Notes: generated by a model from the letters alone, not told the origin. Counted from the first letter of the stretch, positions 30,796 to 38,412 are shown. The stretch is DNA of 51,420 nucleotides from Ligilactobacillus araffinosus DSM 20653 (GCF_001435375.1 NZ_AYYZ01000019.1:3839-55258), one strand, 5' to 3'. Made by a program: numbers and translations.

Positions 30796-30823
30796 AGTAT
30801 AACATATAGAAAATATAATACAA
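30796..30823 (-). promoter_or_regulatory. Candidate promoter of the antitoxin RNA
   Basis: Minus-strand TTGTAT (30823-30818), 16-nt spacer, TATACT (30801-30796). Confidence 0.5.
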
Positions 30824-30827
30824 CTAA

Positions 30828-30836
30828 TGATACAAT
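30828..30836 (+). promoter_or_regulatory. Candidate extended -10 promoter of the toxin gene
   Basis: TGA-TACAAT, placing the transcription start near 30843, about 33 nt before the ATG. The short leader holds CCTC (30851-30854), which can pair with the GAGG of the ribosome site, so the mRNA may partly hide its own Shine-Dalgarno. Confidence 0.42.
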
Positions 30837-30867
30837 GACTTTGGCAACTGCCTCTGAGAGGAGGTGT

Positions 30868-30895
30868 GAAGTCATATGATACAATTTACCTTACA
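30868..30895. repeat. Direct repeat copy B (toxin start)
   Basis: GAAGTCATATG (30868-30878) directly followed by the 17-nt block (30879-30895), one mismatch from copy A. The ATG of the toxin is the last three bases of the first block. Confidence 0.85.
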
Positions 30896-30965
30896 AAACA
30901 TTATTGCACCATTACTTGTTGGGTGCGGCACAGCGTTATTTACGTGGTGGATTAACAAGCGATAA
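30876..30965 (+). CDS. Fst-like type I toxin peptide (29 aa)
   Basis: A 29-residue hydrophobic peptide, too short for routine gene calling. It has the Fst/Ldr-type plan: short polar start, one membrane helix containing IIAPLLVG, and an aromatic-basic end (WWINKR). In the Fst family the P-x-x-V-G part and the charged tail are conserved; overproduction damages membranes and nucleoids. AGGAGGTG lies 9 nt before the ATG, a very strong ribosome site. Flanked by repeats shared with a divergent small RNA and followed by an imperfect hairpin terminator. Chromosomal Fst-like loci are frequent in lactobacilli and can be regulators instead of addiction modules. Confidence 0.82.
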   Translation: MIQFTLQNIIAPLLVGCGTALFTWWINKR

Positions 30966-30981
30966 CGAGTTGCTATCTATC

Positions 30982-31038
30982 ACGCGCATGTAACGTAATC
31001 GTCTAGTAAGCTTAGACAACTTGCTGGGCGTATTTTTT
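30982..31038 (+). terminator. Terminator of the toxin mRNA
   Basis: A long imperfect hairpin: outer ACGC/GCGT, middle CA/TG and GTAA/TTGC, inner GTCTA/TAGAC, followed by ATTTTTT on the plus strand. It has no T tract on the minus strand, so it should not stop transcripts from the Mrr gene. Confidence 0.6.
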
Positions 31039-31053
31039 AAGATTTGTATCCTT

Positions 31054-31962
31054 TTAATGATCCCCCTCAAAAAATTCACCAAGTTTATAAATTGTTATAG
31101 GCTCCACAAATAGTTCATATTTTGCAATTAAATCAATAAGATGATCTCCATCAATTAAAGTAATCACAGAAGTTCCTGTTCTCGACGCCTTTTTTGCCCC
31201 TCTTGTGAATGATGAAGTTGTAATAAATATTCCATAATCTGCTCTAAATTTATCCATTGCACCTCTAAATTTATCTATTTCAGGTGAAGAAACTAAATTA
31301 TTTGAATTCCATTTTTTAGCTTGAATAGCAACCCTTGTAGTTCGAAAATCATCAGTCGTTAAATATCCATAACCATCTATTCCACCATCACCAACTGGAA
31401 CAACTCCTTTTTCTTCATCAACTTCAATATTCATTTTCTTCATCAAAGCTCTACAAAATAGTTCAAATTTAGTTGGTGAAAGATTATTTAAAGCTGTTAG
31501 CAACTCTAAACGCCAAGTTTCTTCAAAATCGTCATTATTTGAATTCTCTTGAGAATCCTCAATTATTTCTTCCCTTTGCTCTTTATTTTTAGTCCTTTTA
31601 TCCCACTCCGGTAAAGAAAGTTTGTAAACCTGATCAACTAAATCTTGTCGCTCTAAATCGCAAATTCTACCCTTTTCTGTTAATTCAACCACTCCACGTT
31701 TAGGACGTTTTAAAAAGCCTGCCATTTCCATATTAGTTAATGCAAAATTAAACGGAAAATTAAATGGAATATATGTACGCCCTTTAGCAGACACTTTAGT
31801 TTCAGATAAAATATTTTCTGGAATTTCTTCAGTATTCATTACAACTAATTTACGCAATTCTTTCGTTGTAATTTGACCGCCAACATTCTTTAATTCTTTT
31901 AAAATCGGAAACATTAGAAAGGCTTCCTGCTCTTTTCTTTTCATTTTTATAAATTTTTTCAT
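31054..31962 (-). CDS. Mrr-type restriction endonuclease
   Basis: A 302-residue protein with an N-terminal winged-helix-like region (about 15-105), a charged linker (120-148) and a C-terminal PD-(D/E)xK nuclease of the Mrr_cat family. Catalytic residues seen: Glu167, Asp196 in GDGGIDGYG, and Gln214/Lys216 in VAIQAKKW. Mrr-family enzymes typically cut methylated or otherwise modified DNA and need no cognate methylase; none is present here. Start at 31962 with AGGAG 6-7 nt upstream, 9 nt after abiH. Much AT-richer than the core genes, suggesting transfer. No terminator is visible before the toxin locus. Confidence 0.88.
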   Translation of the reverse strand: MKKFIKMKRKEQEAFLMFPILKELKNVGGQITTKELRKLVVMNTEEIPENILSETKVSAKGRTYIPFNFPFNFALTNMEMAGFLKRPKRGVVELTEKGRICDLERQDLVDQVYKLSLPEWDKRTKNKEQREEIIEDSQENSNNDDFEETWRLELLTALNNLSPTKFELFCRALMKKMNIEVDEEKGVVPVGDGGIDGYGYLTTDDFRTTRVAIQAKKWNSNNLVSSPEIDKFRGAMDKFRADYGIFITTSSFTRGAKKASRTGTSVITLIDGDHLIDLIAKYELFVEPITIYKLGEFFEGDH

Positions 31963-31971
31963 TATATTCTC

Positions 31972-33315
31972 CTATAATTCTTTTATTAGCAATCTATTTT
32001 CTAATTTCATTTTATGTAATAGATTCTTTCCGTGATCTTTATTATCTAACGTATTCCCATAAGCTTTAATTAATTTTACAACTCTATCAACGTTTACATG
32101 CCTTTGATTTCCATCATAGTCCGAATAATAAAATGTTAAATCAACATCACTATTATAAATATCATAAAAATCAAATATTGACTGGAAATATGAATAATCA
32201 GCAGCTGCTAATGAATGACCATAAAACTTAATATGTTTAATATTCTTATCTAAACAAGACTCTTTATTATCCAATTCAAATAAACGATATGTTTTTGTGA
32301 ATCTATACAAAATATCATTTTCGTCTATTCCTTTTTCATCAATTCCTATAATAATGTCTTTATCCAAACTGCCATGTATATTTGTATAACAATTACACTT
32401 ATCTAAATTAATTCTTCTTACATTTGGTACAGTCTCTATTCCCATACCTCCCGAGTATACACCATAAATTTCAATTGGATACGTATAATTAAATGATAAT
32501 AAATTATAATAACTATTTTTAGATATTTTCCTTAAGCAATCTTGAAACGACTTCATATATTTCGTTATTTTTCCTTCTGGACTTTTAGAAACTGAAGATA
32601 TCGATCCATTATTTTCTACTTTAACTACATTTTCTGTTTTAAATAAATTATTTAAATATCCCTTTAAGTTACTCTCAAAGGCTTGTAATTCTTTGAATAA
32701 AAAATCATATAGAAATGCTTTATAAGTATTAATCAAACTTTTTTGGCAAAAATCGTTAGAAATAGCATCACCTGTATCAATCATATAATTATATATTGCT
32801 TTTTGAATACTCATCAGTCCATCATTATTATTTTTGGTTTTAGAATCCATACATATATTTAATTTTTCTGCTACGTCAGAAATAGAGGCCCATGCTGCTG
32901 ATGTATTTTTTCTTTTAATACTATCCATTTCACCTCCAATTGATTGTTTTATTCTGGAAAAGTCATACTCTGACTCATAAGGCTTTATAATTCTTTCCAA
33001 AAATTTAAGACTCATTAAATCAAGTAAATCATATGATTTAGCACCATGAGTTAAAAAGATGATGATTTGCTTTTCCACGTCAGCCCAATCTTTTATTTCA
33101 ATAGTTGATAACAGTCTAAAATAAATATCCCAAAAAGATTGCTGTTTAAAGAAATAAGAATTTTTTATTGAAGGTAATGAAGATACCGCCCTATTAAAAA
33201 ACATTTTATCGCTATCATTTTTAGGCTTATTTTTATCAAAATAGTCGCTAAACTTAGATTTTAATCCACAATGTATATCAAAACCATTTCCTATAATTAT
33301 TAGTTGACTTACCAT
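31972..33315 (-). CDS. abiH: AbiH-family abortive infection protein
   Basis: A 447-residue protein of the AbiH family, first known from a lactococcal phage-resistance plasmid. Family signatures: N-terminal LIIIGNGFDIHCGLKSKFSDYF-like segment (GNGFDIH at about 8-14), LSFNYTYPIEIY and NIHGSLDKD in the middle, and YGHSLAAADYSYFQ near the C-terminus. The mechanism is not established to my knowledge. Start placed at 33315, where AAAGGA is 8 nt upstream. Very low GC: the 60 bases at 32221-32280 hold 11 G/C by hand count. Operon with the Mrr gene implies joint defence. Confidence 0.9.
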   Translation of the reverse strand: MVSQLIIIGNGFDIHCGLKSKFSDYFDKNKPKNDSDKMFFNRAVSSLPSIKNSYFFKQQSFWDIYFRLLSTIEIKDWADVEKQIIIFLTHGAKSYDLLDLMSLKFLERIIKPYESEYDFSRIKQSIGGEMDSIKRKNTSAAWASISDVAEKLNICMDSKTKNNNDGLMSIQKAIYNYMIDTGDAISNDFCQKSLINTYKAFLYDFLFKELQAFESNLKGYLNNLFKTENVVKVENNGSISSVSKSPEGKITKYMKSFQDCLRKISKNSYYNLLSFNYTYPIEIYGVYSGGMGIETVPNVRRINLDKCNCYTNIHGSLDKDIIIGIDEKGIDENDILYRFTKTYRLFELDNKESCLDKNIKHIKFYGHSLAAADYSYFQSIFDFYDIYNSDVDLTFYYSDYDGNQRHVNVDRVVKLIKAYGNTLDNKDHGKNLLHKMKLENRLLIKEL

Positions 33316-33406
33316 TTCATACATCCTTTCCTTACACCTATACAATATATAACAGGAGATAAGCAGAAATATATAGCCATGCGTGATTGTGACTAAAAAA
33401 TAGTCC

Positions 33407-33663
33407 CTACTTATAAAAAAGAATTGTCTCTAACATTTCTTCATAATCCTTAAAATCTTGACTGAAAAGATCTAAATAATTTCTAATGACACTTTCCACA
33501 TATTAAAGGTAAAAGGGATAACCTTATAACTCTGATTACCATTAAATCGGACTAAATTTTTAGGCAACAAAATAACTTCAATATTGTCTCCTATTTTATT
33601 TACTAGCCACTGATCAGCGCAAAGTACATCAGTAATCATTTTTCTGACTGGAGTCATTATCAA
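33407..33663 (-). pseudogene. Frameshifted remnant of an unrecognised small gene
   Basis: Codons from 33663 to 33472 give a 63-residue ORF (ending WKVSLEII) without a plausible ribosome site. In the overlapping +2 frame a natural-looking C-terminus follows (VESVIRNYLDLF, then DYEEMLETIL, stop at 33407). One lost or gained base near 33500 would join them into about 90 residues. No family recognised; it may be debris from the same acquisition as abiH-mrr. The rest of 33316-33471 is AT-rich and probably holds the abiH promoter, but no clear boxes. Confidence 0.4.
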
Positions 33664-33678
33664 GCCAAGAAAGCAACA

Positions 33679-33710
33679 TAAAAGAGGTTCTAACTTTCAG
33701 CAGAACCTCT
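33679..33710 (-). terminator. Terminator of the DUF1659-DUF2922 unit
   Basis: Stem AGAGGTTCT/AGAACCTCT with a 10-nt loop, followed by TTTT on the minus strand. Confidence 0.72.
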
Positions 33711-33725
33711 CACCTTATTTACAAA

Positions 33726-33953
33726 TTATTTTTCAGCAAAAACGACCTTTTCTTCCGTATCGACATAACTGGCGGAAACCGGAGTAGCAAACACACTTTC
33801 GCCAGTCTTATCACTGAAAATCCCTAACGCTGCGATTTGCGCCATATACTTTTTTAAAGTTTCGGCGTCTAAATCGGTTTTTACATAACTGAGTTGTAAC
33901 CGATGAACCGTATTTTTCGTTGCTGAACGAAACCCTAAGTTTAATTTTTTCAT
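33726..33953 (-). CDS. DUF2922 small protein
   Basis: A 75-residue protein (KKLNLGFRSATKNT near the start, ending FAEK) matching DUF2922. It is almost always encoded next to a DUF1659 gene in Bacilli, as here. No function is established that I know. GAAGG lies 8 nt before the ATG. Confidence 0.83.
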   Translation of the reverse strand: MKKLNLGFRSATKNTVHRLQLSYVKTDLDAETLKKYMAQIAALGIFSDKTGESVFATPVSASYVDTEEKVVFAEK

Positions 33954-33993
33954 ATTAAATGCCTTCTTTCCTCATTAATGCGTAGTAACGGTT

Positions 33994-34209
33994 TTATTCA
34001 CTGATTGATGAAACTTCTTCAGTTCGCGTTACCTTGATTCCAAGCACATTTTCTCCAGTTAATTTTCCGATAATATCCGCAAATGTAGCGATCTTCTCTG
34101 CGGTCGCATCGGCATTCACCCCGTTAAATGTCCGCCGGCGGATCTTACCATCACCTAAATCATGTTCCAGATAAATTCCGGTTTTCTTCCATTCTGCTTT
34201 AACTGCCAC
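33994..34209 (-). CDS. DUF1659 small protein
   Basis: A 71-residue protein matching DUF1659, partner of the DUF2922 gene. I start at GTG 34209 (reads MAVKAEWKKTG), since GGAGG is 7-8 nt upstream and DUF1659 proteins commonly begin this way; an in-frame TTG at 34224 would overlap the ribosome site. The pair lies directly downstream of the sigma-factor gene and could be part of its regulon, which is inference. Confidence 0.82.
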   Translation of the reverse strand: MAVKAEWKKTGIYLEHDLGDGKIRRRTFNGVNADATAEKIATFADIIGKLTGENVLGIKVTRTEEVSSISE

Positions 34210-34297
34210 TTTATATTCCTCCAATTTCTAAATGACTGAAAATCATGTTCAATTACTAATCGGATTGAAGTTTGATCTTTCAGTCCATTGCGTTGGT

Positions 34298-34317
34298 GTA
34301 AGGCGCGCGCCCCTTAC
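34298..34317. repeat. GC-rich inverted repeat between sigma factor and DUF1659 genes
   Basis: GTAAGG (34298-34303) and CCTTAC (34312-34317) flank an eight-base G/C core, in an otherwise AT-rich gap. No T tract follows on either strand, so it is not an obvious terminator. Confidence 0.5.
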
Positions 34318-34347
34318 ATCTTTATTAACGAAATCCCTTATCATTTT

Positions 34348-34875
34348 TCACACCTCTTGATCAACTTTTTCCAAAAAATGATCGACTTTCCTTTTCAAGC
34401 GCTGTTTGCGCCGGTATAACGCATTCGGGTGCACACCAATTTGCATGGCGATTTCCTTAATCGTTTTCCCCTGCAGCCGTTGTTCAACGTAAAACCATTC
34501 TTTTTCCGTACAAAGACTGCGAATGGCTGTTAACAGTTCCGTTGATTCGACCTGCGCTTCAAGATCGATCCGGTTATCGATTATCATCAGCTCATCAGCG
34601 GATTCAGGTTCAACACGCTGCGCATTGCGGCTTTCTTTGCGTAGCAGATCTAATAATCCCCAGTAAATTTTAGTAAAAAAATAATTAAATCGCTGCTTCC
34701 CGGTTAATTGATTCGTTGCATAAACTTTTAAATATAATAAGCGAGCTTCCGAAACATAATCATCGTAATTTACATGAGCTTGAGTAATATTTAATTTCTT
34801 TAAGACCGCATAGATCACTAAATCATCGTGTAATAATTCTTCAAATCCTTGGCGAATAACTTCTTGGTTCTCCAA
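34348..34875 (-). CDS. Competence-type sigma-70 factor (ComX/SigH-like), 5' end apparently frameshifted
   Basis: A 175-residue sigma factor of the small ComX/SigH class of lactobacilli. Region 2-like part at about 35-85 (YDDYVSEARLLYLKVY, RFNYFFTKIYWGLLDLLR) and a C-terminal helix-turn-helix (GKTIKEIAMQIGVHPNALYRRKQ, about 134-156). The open frame can start only at TTG 34875, which lacks a spaced ribosome site. AAGGAG (34902-34897) sits 5 nt from an ATG at 34891, but that frame reads ATG ACG AAA AAG TGA. Removing one A from the A5 tract (34885-34881) would fuse ATG ACG AAA to AGT GAA TTG and the rest. So the gene is either switched off, phase-variable, or translated by reinitiation. Confidence 0.8.
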   Translation of the reverse strand: MENQEVIRQGFEELLHDDLVIYAVLKKLNITQAHVNYDDYVSEARLLYLKVYATNQLTGKQRFNYFFTKIYWGLLDLLRKESRNAQRVEPESADELMIIDNRIDLEAQVESTELLTAIRSLCTEKEWFYVEQRLQGKTIKEIAMQIGVHPNALYRRKQRLKRKVDHFLEKVDQEV

Positions 34876-35035
34876 TTCACTTTTTCGTCATGACTGCTCC
34901 TTAACTTTAATTTCAATCTGGCCCAAACTGATACGCCAAGTTTAAAAAATAACGATCAACAAGCAAAGATGGCAGTTAATTTTAAAGACGATGAACTAAA
35001 TTTGATTTTAATTTTCAGAATGATTAAGAATGATG

Positions 35036-35064
35036 TTGACAAAATAATTAACCGGTAAGTAAAA
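35036..35064 (+). promoter_or_regulatory. Promoter of the comK-like gene
   Basis: Consensus TTGACA (35036-35041), 17-nt spacer, TAAAAT (35059-35064), with a leader of about 65 nt. The leader and flank contain A and T runs but no clean AAAA-N5-TTTT K-box pair. The remaining sigma-comK gap (34892-35035) shows no other clear boxes. Confidence 0.65.
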
Positions 35065-35137
35065 TTGGTTGATATAGAAAATCGTAATTATTTTTAACAA
35101 AAATTAACCTTTAATCAAACAGTCAGGAGTTATGCCC

Positions 35138-35818
35138 ATGCTGCTTCAATATTGCACCAATACCAAACAGCTTAGTAAACCCCACCGCGTTGTGGTCGAT
35201 TATGATGCAACGCTTAATCCTGCCACCACAATCATGTTCTGTAAGATTCACGAGCAACATTTCCGAACCTTGATTTTCCAAAATGATGGGACGGTCATTA
35301 AAACGAATCAAACTCCCAATGCCCTTATCAAACAACTCATTGCTCCGCACAGTGATTTAGGCGGAATTATCATCGACGGCATTATCTATCATCTCTATGA
35401 TGTTCACCACTCCGGGACCCGCCAGTTACCGATTATGGGAAAAGACTTTTTGATTTTTCCCGCCATTGGAACCAGTCGCCATCAAGGCTGCTGGGTCTTT
35501 CTTAATAAATATCCGATCCGTAAAGAAGACAAATCCCATTTTACAATTGACGTTCCTGAACATAATTTTGAACTTCATTTAAAGGCAAATGAAAAAGCCT
35601 TTCAAAGTAATAAAAAACTAGCATACCGATGCTATGGCGTGGCGCAAGCCATTTTGCCGTATCACTTCACCGTCAAGTTACCCGCACATTATGAGACCAC
35701 CCTTTCAAATGCTGAATTATCAAAAATTTTAAGGGCAATTGGCACCTTTCGGATAATTAAGATTTTGAAAGAAGTCTTTGGGATGAGTTTGCGAGAAATT
35801 AAGCGGGTGATTAAATAA
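35138..35818 (+). CDS. ComK-family competence transcription factor
   Basis: A 226-residue protein similar to Bacillus ComK, the master activator of DNA-uptake genes. The conserved centre is clear: LPIMGKDFLIFPAIGTS, then QGCWVFLNKY, aligned to PIMVDP...FLFPTLSS...CGWI of ComK, with a downstream Asn-Tyr-rich region. A C-terminal extension of about 40 residues ends in a basic helix (FGMSLREIKRVIK). Start at 35138, where AGGAG is 8 nt upstream; an ATG at 35132 is only 2 nt from it. Divergent from the competence-type sigma factor, so two candidate competence regulators share one intergenic region. Confidence 0.82.
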   Translation: MLLQYCTNTKQLSKPHRVVVDYDATLNPATTIMFCKIHEQHFRTLIFQNDGTVIKTNQTPNALIKQLIAPHSDLGGIIIDGIIYHLYDVHHSGTRQLPIMGKDFLIFPAIGTSRHQGCWVFLNKYPIRKEDKSHFTIDVPEHNFELHLKANEKAFQSNKKLAYRCYGVAQAILPYHFTVKLPAHYETTLSNAELSKILRAIGTFRIIKILKEVFGMSLREIKRVIK

Positions 35819-35837
35819 AAATTCGGTAATGCAGACA

Positions 35838-35875
35838 ATAAAAAACACTGACAGTTTCCACTGTCAGCGCTTTTT
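35838..35875. terminator. Bidirectional terminator between comK-like gene and glmM
   Basis: Stem CTGACAG/CTGTCAG with flanking pairs, TTTCCA loop, T5 on the plus side and T6 or more on the minus side. Confidence 0.85.
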
Positions 35876-35880
35876 CACTT

Positions 35881-37242
35881 TTATTCAATTCCCATTTGCT
35901 GTTTAACAACGTTCACAATTTCCATAACATAGTCATGAACTAATTCCGGTGTTTTGGCTTCGCACATTACCCGCAAAAGGTCTTCAGTTCCTGAAGGACG
36001 AACCAATACCCGTCCTTCGCCATCCATTTTGGCTTCGACTTCCTTAATGACCTTTTGAATGGCAGAATTATTCAATGCGGCTTTCTTATCTGTTACCCGT
36101 ACATTAACCAATTCTTGTGGATACGTTTCAACTTCAGCGGCTAATTCAGACAATTTCTTACCGGTTTGCTTCATGACATTCAATAATTGAAGAGCCGTCA
36201 ACATTCCGTCACCCGTTGTATTAAAGTCTAAGAAAACAACGTGGCCGGATTGTTCACCGCCAAGGTTGTAGCCGTCCTTCAACATTTCTTCAACAACGTA
36301 CCGGTCGCCGACTTGAGTTTTTACTGAATTTATTCCGGCTTTCTCCATCGCCTTGTACATTCCAAGGTTGCTCATTACGGTCGTTACAATTGTGCTCTTC
36401 TTCAACCGGCCACGTTCATTCATGTACTTTCCGCAGATGTACATGATCTTGTCGCCGTCAACAATGTTTCCTAATTCATCAACGGCGATACACCGGTCGC
36501 CGTCACCGTCAAAGGCAACACCGGCTTGCGCTCCTTGTTCGACAACGAACTTCGCTAAGGCTTCCGGATGCGTTGAACCAACTCCATTATTGATATTCAA
36601 ACCATCGGGATTAGTTGCCATCGTGGTAAAGTCCGCACCTAAATCGGCGAATAAGCGTGATACCAATGCACTGGTTGAACCGTTTGCGCCGTCAACGCAG
36701 ATGTGCATTCCTGACAAGTCGTCCGGAATCGTTTGTTCAAGGAATTGAGTATACTTCAAAGTTCCTTCCTTAAAGTCGCTCATTGTTCCCAAACCTTCTG
36801 CTGATGGGCGTGGCAATGTATCTTCATCCTTATCAAGCAAAGCTTCAATTTCGGCTTCCTTTTCATCGGACAACTTATAGCCGTCGCCGCCGAAGAACTT
36901 AATTCCGTTATCTTGAACCGGGTTGTGTGAAGCTGAAATCATGACCCCGGCGTCAGCATCTTGCAAGCGAACCAAGTATGCTACTCCCGGAGTTGTGATT
37001 ACGCCCAAGTCGAACACTTCAATTCCAACTGAAAGTAATCCGGCAATCAATGCGTGTTCAAGCATTTGGCCTGAGATTCGGGTATCACGTGCTACTAAAA
37101 CCCGTGGTGCTCGTTCCTTATTGGTAGCATGTTGCGTCAACACATAACCGCCGCAACGGCCCAATTTAAATGCTAATTCAGGGCTCAATGATTCATTTGC
37201 AATGCCCCGAACGCCATCTGTTCCGAAATACTTCAATTTCAT
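35881..37242 (-). CDS. glmM: Phosphoglucosamine mutase
   Basis: Interconverts glucosamine-6-P and glucosamine-1-P for UDP-GlcNAc synthesis. Phosphoserine loop [15 protein letters not shown] with active Ser105, metal loop DGDGDR (about 245-250) and C-terminal phosphate site [12 protein letters not shown]. 453 residues. GAGGA before the ATG. Monocistronic here, away from cdaA-cdaR with which it usually forms an operon; the proteins interact in other Firmicutes. Confidence 0.97.
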   Translation of the reverse strand: MKLKYFGTDGVRGIANESLSPELAFKLGRCGGYVLTQHATNKERAPRVLVARDTRISGQMLEHALIAGLLSVGIEVFDLGVITTPGVAYLVRLQDADAGVMISASHNPVQDNGIKFFGGDGYKLSDEKEAEIEALLDKDEDTLPRPSAEGLGTMSDFKEGTLKYTQFLEQTIPDDLSGMHICVDGANGSTSALVSRLFADLGADFTTMATNPDGLNINNGVGSTHPEALAKFVVEQGAQAGVAFDGDGDRCIAVDELGNIVDGDKIMYICGKYMNERGRLKKSTIVTTVMSNLGMYKAMEKAGINSVKTQVGDRYVVEEMLKDGYNLGGEQSGHVVFLDFNTTGDGMLTALQLLNVMKQTGKKLSELAAEVETYPQELVNVRVTDKKAALNNSAIQKVIKEVEAKMDGEGRVLVRPSGTEDLLRVMCEAKTPELVHDYVMEIVNVVKQQMGIE

Positions 37243-37280
37243 CGTATTTTCCTCATTTCATATTAGTAACTAATGTAATT

Positions 37281-37289
37281 ATTATATCA
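37281..37289 (-). promoter_or_regulatory. Extended -10 promoter of glmM
   Basis: Minus strand TGA-TATAAT, a perfect -10 box with extension, about 40 nt upstream of the glmM start. It shows that glmM has its own promoter. Confidence 0.58.
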
Positions 37290-37320
37290 TGTTGACCACT
37301 AATGTTTTTTACATTTTATT

Positions 37321-37363
37321 AAAACAAAAGAGCTCATAATAGTAATATTCTATCATAAACTCT
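37321..37363 (-). terminator. murB terminator
   Basis: A 14-bp stem (AGAGTTTATGATAG with CTATTATGAGCTCT, three wobbles), 7-nt loop, followed by TTTTGTTTT on the minus strand. Confidence 0.8.
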
Positions 37364-37397
37364 TATAAATGATTAACTTTCATTAAATCATGATGGC

Positions 37398-38303
37398 TTA
37401 ATCTTCACCGATAATTCGCACTTCGGTTTCAAGTTCAACGTCAAACTTTTCCTTGATCGTTCGTTGAATGTGATGAATCACATCCATGTAATCCGTTGCG
37501 GTCGCATGATCAACGTTAACGATAAAGCCGGCGTGCTTCTTTGAAACTTGCGCGCCGCCGATTTGGAAACCTTGAAGTCCTGCATCGTGAATTAATTTTC
37601 CAGTATAGTGTCCCACTGGCCGTTTGAAGACACTTCCACATGACGGATATTCAAGCGGTTGCTTGGAAGCCCGCAAGAAACTGTATTCCCGCATTGCGTT
37701 GATGATTTCTTCTTGATTGCCGGCTTTCAATGAAAAGGTGGCTTGTAAAACGATCTCATCTTCATCTTGCAACCGGCTGTGGCGGTAACCAAAACGTAAT
37801 TCATTGCCGCGATAAGTCTTTAATTCACCTTGACGAGTGATTACTTCAACCGATTTGACAACCTGTGCAATTTCGCCACCGTATGCACCAGCGTTCATGA
37901 AGACCGCCCCACCGACACTGCCTGGAATTCCTGATAAAGGTTCCATACCGCTTAAACTGGCTTCACTTGCCTTTTGCGCAACATCGATCAATAAAGCCCC
38001 GGACTGTGCAATAATTTGATTTGCTAATAACTTGATCCGGTCTAACTTTGTCAAAATCATAACCATGCCGCGAATTCCGCCGTTTTTAACGATCAAGTTG
38101 CTGGCATTGCCGATGACCGTCAACGGCACATTTTTTTGATTCGTCCAGTCAATTACGCGCTTCACTTCCTGAATTGAAGCTGGCAACGCTAAAATATCAG
38201 CTGGACCTCCCGTACAGGTATTGGTATAATTTGCGAGCGGTTCATCAAACTGAACTTCGATTCCTTGTAATTCTTTTTTTACTGTTAACTTTTCAAAATC
38301 CAT
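37398..38303 (-). CDS. murB: UDP-N-acetylenolpyruvoylglucosamine reductase
   Basis: FAD enzyme reducing the MurA product to UDP-MurNAc. FAD-site motifs [17 protein letters not shown] and [22 protein letters not shown]-like segment ([15 protein letters not shown]), with [11 protein letters not shown] carrying the catalytic Ser; this is a type II MurB. I start at 38303 because GAGGG is 8 nt upstream; 301 residues. Confidence 0.95.
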   Translation of the reverse strand: MDFEKLTVKKELQGIEVQFDEPLANYTNTCTGGPADILALPASIQEVKRVIDWTNQKNVPLTVIGNASNLIVKNGGIRGMVMILTKLDRIKLLANQIIAQSGALLIDVAQKASEASLSGMEPLSGIPGSVGGAVFMNAGAYGGEIAQVVKSVEVITRQGELKTYRGNELRFGYRHSRLQDEDEIVLQATFSLKAGNQEEIINAMREYSFLRASKQPLEYPSCGSVFKRPVGHYTGKLIHDAGLQGFQIGGAQVSKKHAGFIVNVDHATATDYMDVIHHIQRTIKEKFDVELETEVRIIGED

Positions 38304-38323
38304 ATTAAAACCCTCACACCTCA

Positions 38324-38341
38324 ATTTGATTCAAATCAAAT
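38324..38341. promoter_or_regulatory. 18-bp palindrome in the murB leader
   Basis: Perfect inverted repeat ATTTGATT-CA-AATCAAAT, 21 nt upstream of the murB start. Possible operator of an unknown regulator; it may equally affect translation as a weak hairpin. Confidence 0.4.
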
Positions 38342-38412
38342 CTTCACAATTCTGCTTGAATTTGCTTGCTTTTTCATTTTAACATTTTTATCGTAAATAT
38401 TCTGCAATAAAA

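Noticed and set aside
30982-31038. The toxin hairpin as a bidirectional terminator also ending the Mrr transcript
   Set aside because: The minus strand has no T run after the stem.
30966-31053. A convergent pAD1-type antitoxin RNA to the right of the toxin
   Set aside because: No copy of the toxin-start repeats and no leftward promoter or T-tailed hairpin is visible there.
30558-34347. Prophage, integrative element or attachment sites around the defence genes
   Set aside because: No integrase, transposase, phage structural gene, or tRNA, and no flanking direct repeats of useful length were seen.
34877-34891. Programmed +1 frameshift (prfB-like) at AAG TGA before the sigma frame
   Set aside because: The lysine tRNA would have to slip from AAG to AGT, a poor match, and no internal Shine-Dalgarno stimulator is present. 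An indel in the A tract is simpler.
35036-35131. ComK boxes (AAAA-N5-TTTT pairs) for autoregulation
   Set aside because: A and T runs are common in this AT-rich leader; none has the right internal spacing and pairing.
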